In this document: positions 61,988-64,000 of the stretch, in pieces | How positions within the stretch are numbered: position 1 is the stretch's first letter | How the letters are laid out: the number at the start of each line of letters is the position of its first letter | Assembly (NCBI GenBank): GCA_964508135.1 | Contig: CAZDSU010000012.1 | Location: forward strand, 1 to 64,000 | DNA length: 64,000 nt | Source of the DNA: UBA6168 sp964508135 | GTDB lineage: Bacteria > Bacteroidota > Bacteroidia > Chitinophagales > Saprospiraceae | Direction: 5' to 3' | Notes under the pieces: generated by a model | What the model saw: the letters and a program-made list of their open reading frames with translations, nothing else | Told to the model about the DNA's origin: nothing | Databases searched by the model: none | Position numbers and translations under genes: made by a program

Positions 61988-63880
61988 ATGGAAAGAAATA
62001 CAGTAATTGGATTTGTTTTGATATTCGGCCTTCTCATCACCATGCAGTTGGTCATCGGGCCGGAGCAGAAGAAAATGAAGGAGGTGACGGAAGCCCGTTT
62101 GGACTCCATCCGCCAGGTGGAGCAGCGTCGGGCCGACAGCCTGGCTCGGCTCCAAACCTTGCCGATCAGTGAGGACACCCTAAAACTCGACTCGCAATCC
62201 ATTGCCAAACAACAGGGCGAAATGGTTGGGCAGTTTGGGTCGCTTGCACCAGCGGCCACTGGTTCCGAGAAAGTGGAAGTGCTGGAAAACGACGTGATGC
62301 GCATCCTGTTCACCAACAAGGGCGGTCGCATCAAGGAAGTGGAGCTGAAAAAGCACTTCAAGGTCGAACTGGACTCCAACCACAAGGAAGTGAAGCTCCC
62401 GCTCAAATTGTTGGAGGATGAAAAGAACAAGTTCGAGTACTTGATACCGATGCCGGGCGTGGCAGCTGGGCAGGTGGGCACGGGGAATTTGTATTTTCAA
62501 GCGGTGAAAAAGGGCGAAAACGCCATTATTTTTACGGCAATGGGTGCCAACGGCGCTGCTTTTGAACAGTCGTACACCATCGAGCCTACCGGCTACGGCG
62601 TGGAGTACGGAATAAGGCACCAGGGGCTGAACGTGACCACGCCCATTCGTCTAACGTGGATTGATTATCTCGACCGCCTCGAACAAAACTTCAAGTACGA
62701 GGTCAACTACTCCACCGTTTATTACAAACCCGTTGAAGACGATTACGATTATTGCTCCTGCACCAAGGCGGATGAAGTGGACAAGTCGAAGGACAAACTG
62801 AAGTGGGTGGCGCACTCCAACCAGTTTTTTGCCACTGCGCTGCTGGCCAAGGACGCTCCATTCAGCGGTGCTTCGATGGCCACCGAGATAGTTGGGGAGG
62901 GGAGCGATGACCTTAAAAAACTCACCTCCGAAATTAGCTTTCCAACCGACGCCCAGTCGTTTGCGATGCAACTGTATATTGGGCCAAAAGACTTTGATGC
63001 GCTGCGGTCTTACGGCTCCGATATGGAAGACATTATTCCTTTTGGGCAAAGCATCATGGGCACGTTCAACCGCTGGGTTATCCGCCCGCTGTTCAATGGG
63101 CTGATGGGGCTGGTCGGCTCGCAGGGCATCGTGATTTTGCTGTTGACGCTTATCGTGAAGCTGCTGCTGTACCCGCTGACCTACAAAATGCTCCATTCGC
63201 AAGCGAAGATGACAGCGCTCAAGCCGCAATTGACGGGCATCCGGGACAAGTTCAAGGACGACCCTACCCAGTTGCAGATGGAGACCATGAAAGTCTATCG
63301 GGAATTCGGGGTGAACCCGCTGGGCGGCTGCTTCCCAATTGCGCTTCAGATGCCAGTGTGGTTGGCGCTCTACCGGTTCTTCCCGGCCAGCATCGAGTTC
63401 CGCCAAGCTGATTTTCTTTGGGCCACCGACCTTTCCAGCTTCGATGCGGCGTTTTGGCTGCCGTTCGAAATTCCATTTTATGGGCAACACGTGAGCTTGT
63501 TCACGCTGCTTTGGGTCGTCACCACCATCATGTACACCTACTACAACATGCAAAACATGGACATGGGTAGCATGGGCGGCGCCAATGCCACGATGATGAA
63601 GTGGATGCAGTACCTGATGCCGGTTTTCTTCTTGTTTTTCTTCAACAATTTTGCCTCTGGCCTGACCTGCTACCTGGTGTTCAGCAACGTGCTGAACATT
63701 GCGCAGACGCTGGTGACAAAGAACTGGATAATAAACCACGAAAAGATAAAGGAAAAGCTCGAAGCCAATCGAAGTAAGCCGAAGAAGAAGGGCGGCATCC
63801 AATCCAGGCTGGAAGAGGCCATGAAGCAGCAGCAAGCAGTTGCCGCACAGCGGGAAGCAGCTTCGAAGAAGAAGAAATGA
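61988..63880 (+). CDS. yidC: Membrane protein insertase YidC
   Basis: Inner-membrane insertase of 630 aa that integrates membrane proteins with or without SecYEG. ATG 61988 (MERNTVIGFVLIFGLLITMQ) gives the N-terminal signal-anchor helix. A large periplasmic beta domain follows (about 80-350), typical of Gram-negative YidC. The conserved core of five helices (about 360-590) has LVGSQGIVILLLTLIVKLLL, the cytoplasmic hairpin HSQAKMTALKPQLTGIRDKF, NPLGGCFPIALQMPVWLALY and FASGLTCYLVFSNVLNIAQT. The tail is Lys-rich (SKPKKKGGIQ...KKKK), as in ribosome-binding YidC tails. Confidence 0.96.
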   Translation: MERNTVIGFVLIFGLLITMQLVIGPEQKKMKEVTEARLDSIRQVEQRRADSLARLQTLPISEDTLKLDSQSIAKQQGEMVGQFGSLAPAATGSEKVEVLENDVMRILFTNKGGRIKEVELKKHFKVELDSNHKEVKLPLKLLEDEKNKFEYLIPMPGVAAGQVGTGNLYFQAVKKGENAIIFTAMGANGAAFEQSYTIEPTGYGVEYGIRHQGLNVTTPIRLTWIDYLDRLEQNFKYEVNYSTVYYKPVEDDYDYCSCTKADEVDKSKDKLKWVAHSNQFFATALLAKDAPFSGASMATEIVGEGSDDLKKLTSEISFPTDAQSFAMQLYIGPKDFDALRSYGSDMEDIIPFGQSIMGTFNRWVIRPLFNGLMGLVGSQGIVILLLTLIVKLLLYPLTYKMLHSQAKMTALKPQLTGIRDKFKDDPTQLQMETMKVYREFGVNPLGGCFPIALQMPVWLALYRFFPASIEFRQADFLWATDLSSFDAAFWLPFEIPFYGQHVSLFTLLWVVTTIMYTYYNMQNMDMGSMGGANATMMKWMQYLMPVFFLFFFNNFASGLTCYLVFSNVLNIAQTLVTKNWIINHEKIKEKLEANRSKPKKKGGIQSRLEEAMKQQQAVAAQREAASKKKK

Positions 63881-63883
63881 ATT

Positions 63884-63956
63884 GTTGAATTGCTGTATTG
63901 TTATCCGAAACACGACAATGCAGCAATTCAACAATACAGCAATACAGCAATTCAAC
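63884..63956. repeat. Inverted octad-word array after yidC
   Basis: GTTGAATTGCTGTATTG (63884-63900) and CAATACAGCAATTCAAC (63940-63956) are perfect 17-bp arms; more CAATACAG words lie between. It fills the gap to the next gene. Confidence 0.85.
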
Positions 63957-63960
63957 AAAA

Positions 63961-64000
63961 ATGAAACTCCACCTCATAACTGCCCTTGGCCTACTGGCCG
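63961..64000 (+). CDS. Start of a gene cut by the window edge
   Basis: ATG followed by KLHLITALGLLA: a positive residue and a hydrophobic run, like a signal peptide. The frame is open to the end of the window. No function can be given. Confidence 0.5.
   Translation, partial: MKLHLITALGLLA

Noticed and set aside
2715..63956. CRISPR array
   Set aside because: The short repeats have 7-8-nt periods without unique spacers of constant length, and no cas genes are present.
62651..63958. 435-aa minus-strand frame over yidC
   Set aside because: Shadow of YidC; the first residues are repeat-derived and the rest has no family features.

Overview
The window looks like a chromosome segment of a Bacteroidota bacterium, most likely of the Saprospiraceae/Saprospiria type. 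Evidence seen: many secreted proteins ending in type IX secretion (T9SS) type A or type B sorting domains, three PorP/SprF-like proteins, SprB-type adhesin repeats, cohesin and dockerin domains on T9SS cargo, and promoter-like TAnnTTTG boxes with no convincing Shine-Dalgarno sites. No rRNA, tRNA, CRISPR array or intact prophage was found.

Layout. 1-7 kb: two related minus-strand genes for giant Ig-repeat T9SS proteins; the first loses its 3' end at the window edge. 7-15.4 kb: a GbsR/MarR regulator, PorP/SprF, bactofilin, a small membrane protein, a biotin carrier protein, YraN, Pgi, a lipid A type acyltransferase, glycosylasparaginase and a NarL-type response regulator. 15.9-26.8 kb: a surface cluster of HYR/dockerin/cohesin protein, cohesin protein, triple-cohesin SprB-repeat adhesin and PorP/SprF, all on the plus strand. 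27.3-35.2 kb: GreA, HIT, RuvC, flippase-like protein, DUF3108, DUF4230, POT transporter and a helical protein of unknown role. 35.4-41.2 kb: an ECF sigma factor followed by a 1711-aa protein that joins an anti-sigma-like N-terminus to an alpha-2-macroglobulin body. 41.4-50.3 kb: an accessory strip with Uma2, CAP, DUF2062, a 4-nt-overlapping two-gene cassette, a BNR/LamG T9SS protein, a DUF1016 nuclease gene broken by one in-frame stop, a DUF1295 fragment and a BRO-type antirepressor. 50.6-64 kb: a cytochrome/copper monooxygenase gene frameshifted in its sorting domain, a small T9SS protein, a haloperoxidase-MopE-repeat T9SS protein, GNAT, an S24 repressor, PorP/SprF, RsmB, SMUG2-type glycosylase, YidC and the start of another gene.

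The most unusual feature is the density of short structured repeats. There are about sixteen arrays of degenerate 7-8-nt words, often as inverted pairs, plus at least five families of 15-40-bp palindromes. Many lie inside reading frames, where they are translated, or supply the stop codons of flanking genes. One 194-bp element between rsmB and the glycosylase gene has 23-bp terminal inverted repeats and an 8-bp target duplication, so it is a clear MITE. Two copies of another palindrome inside the DUF3108 gene differ by a compensatory base pair, which suggests that the fold of the nucleic acid, not only the peptide, is kept.

All functional calls come from reading motifs and composition by eye. 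No database search or alignment program was run.
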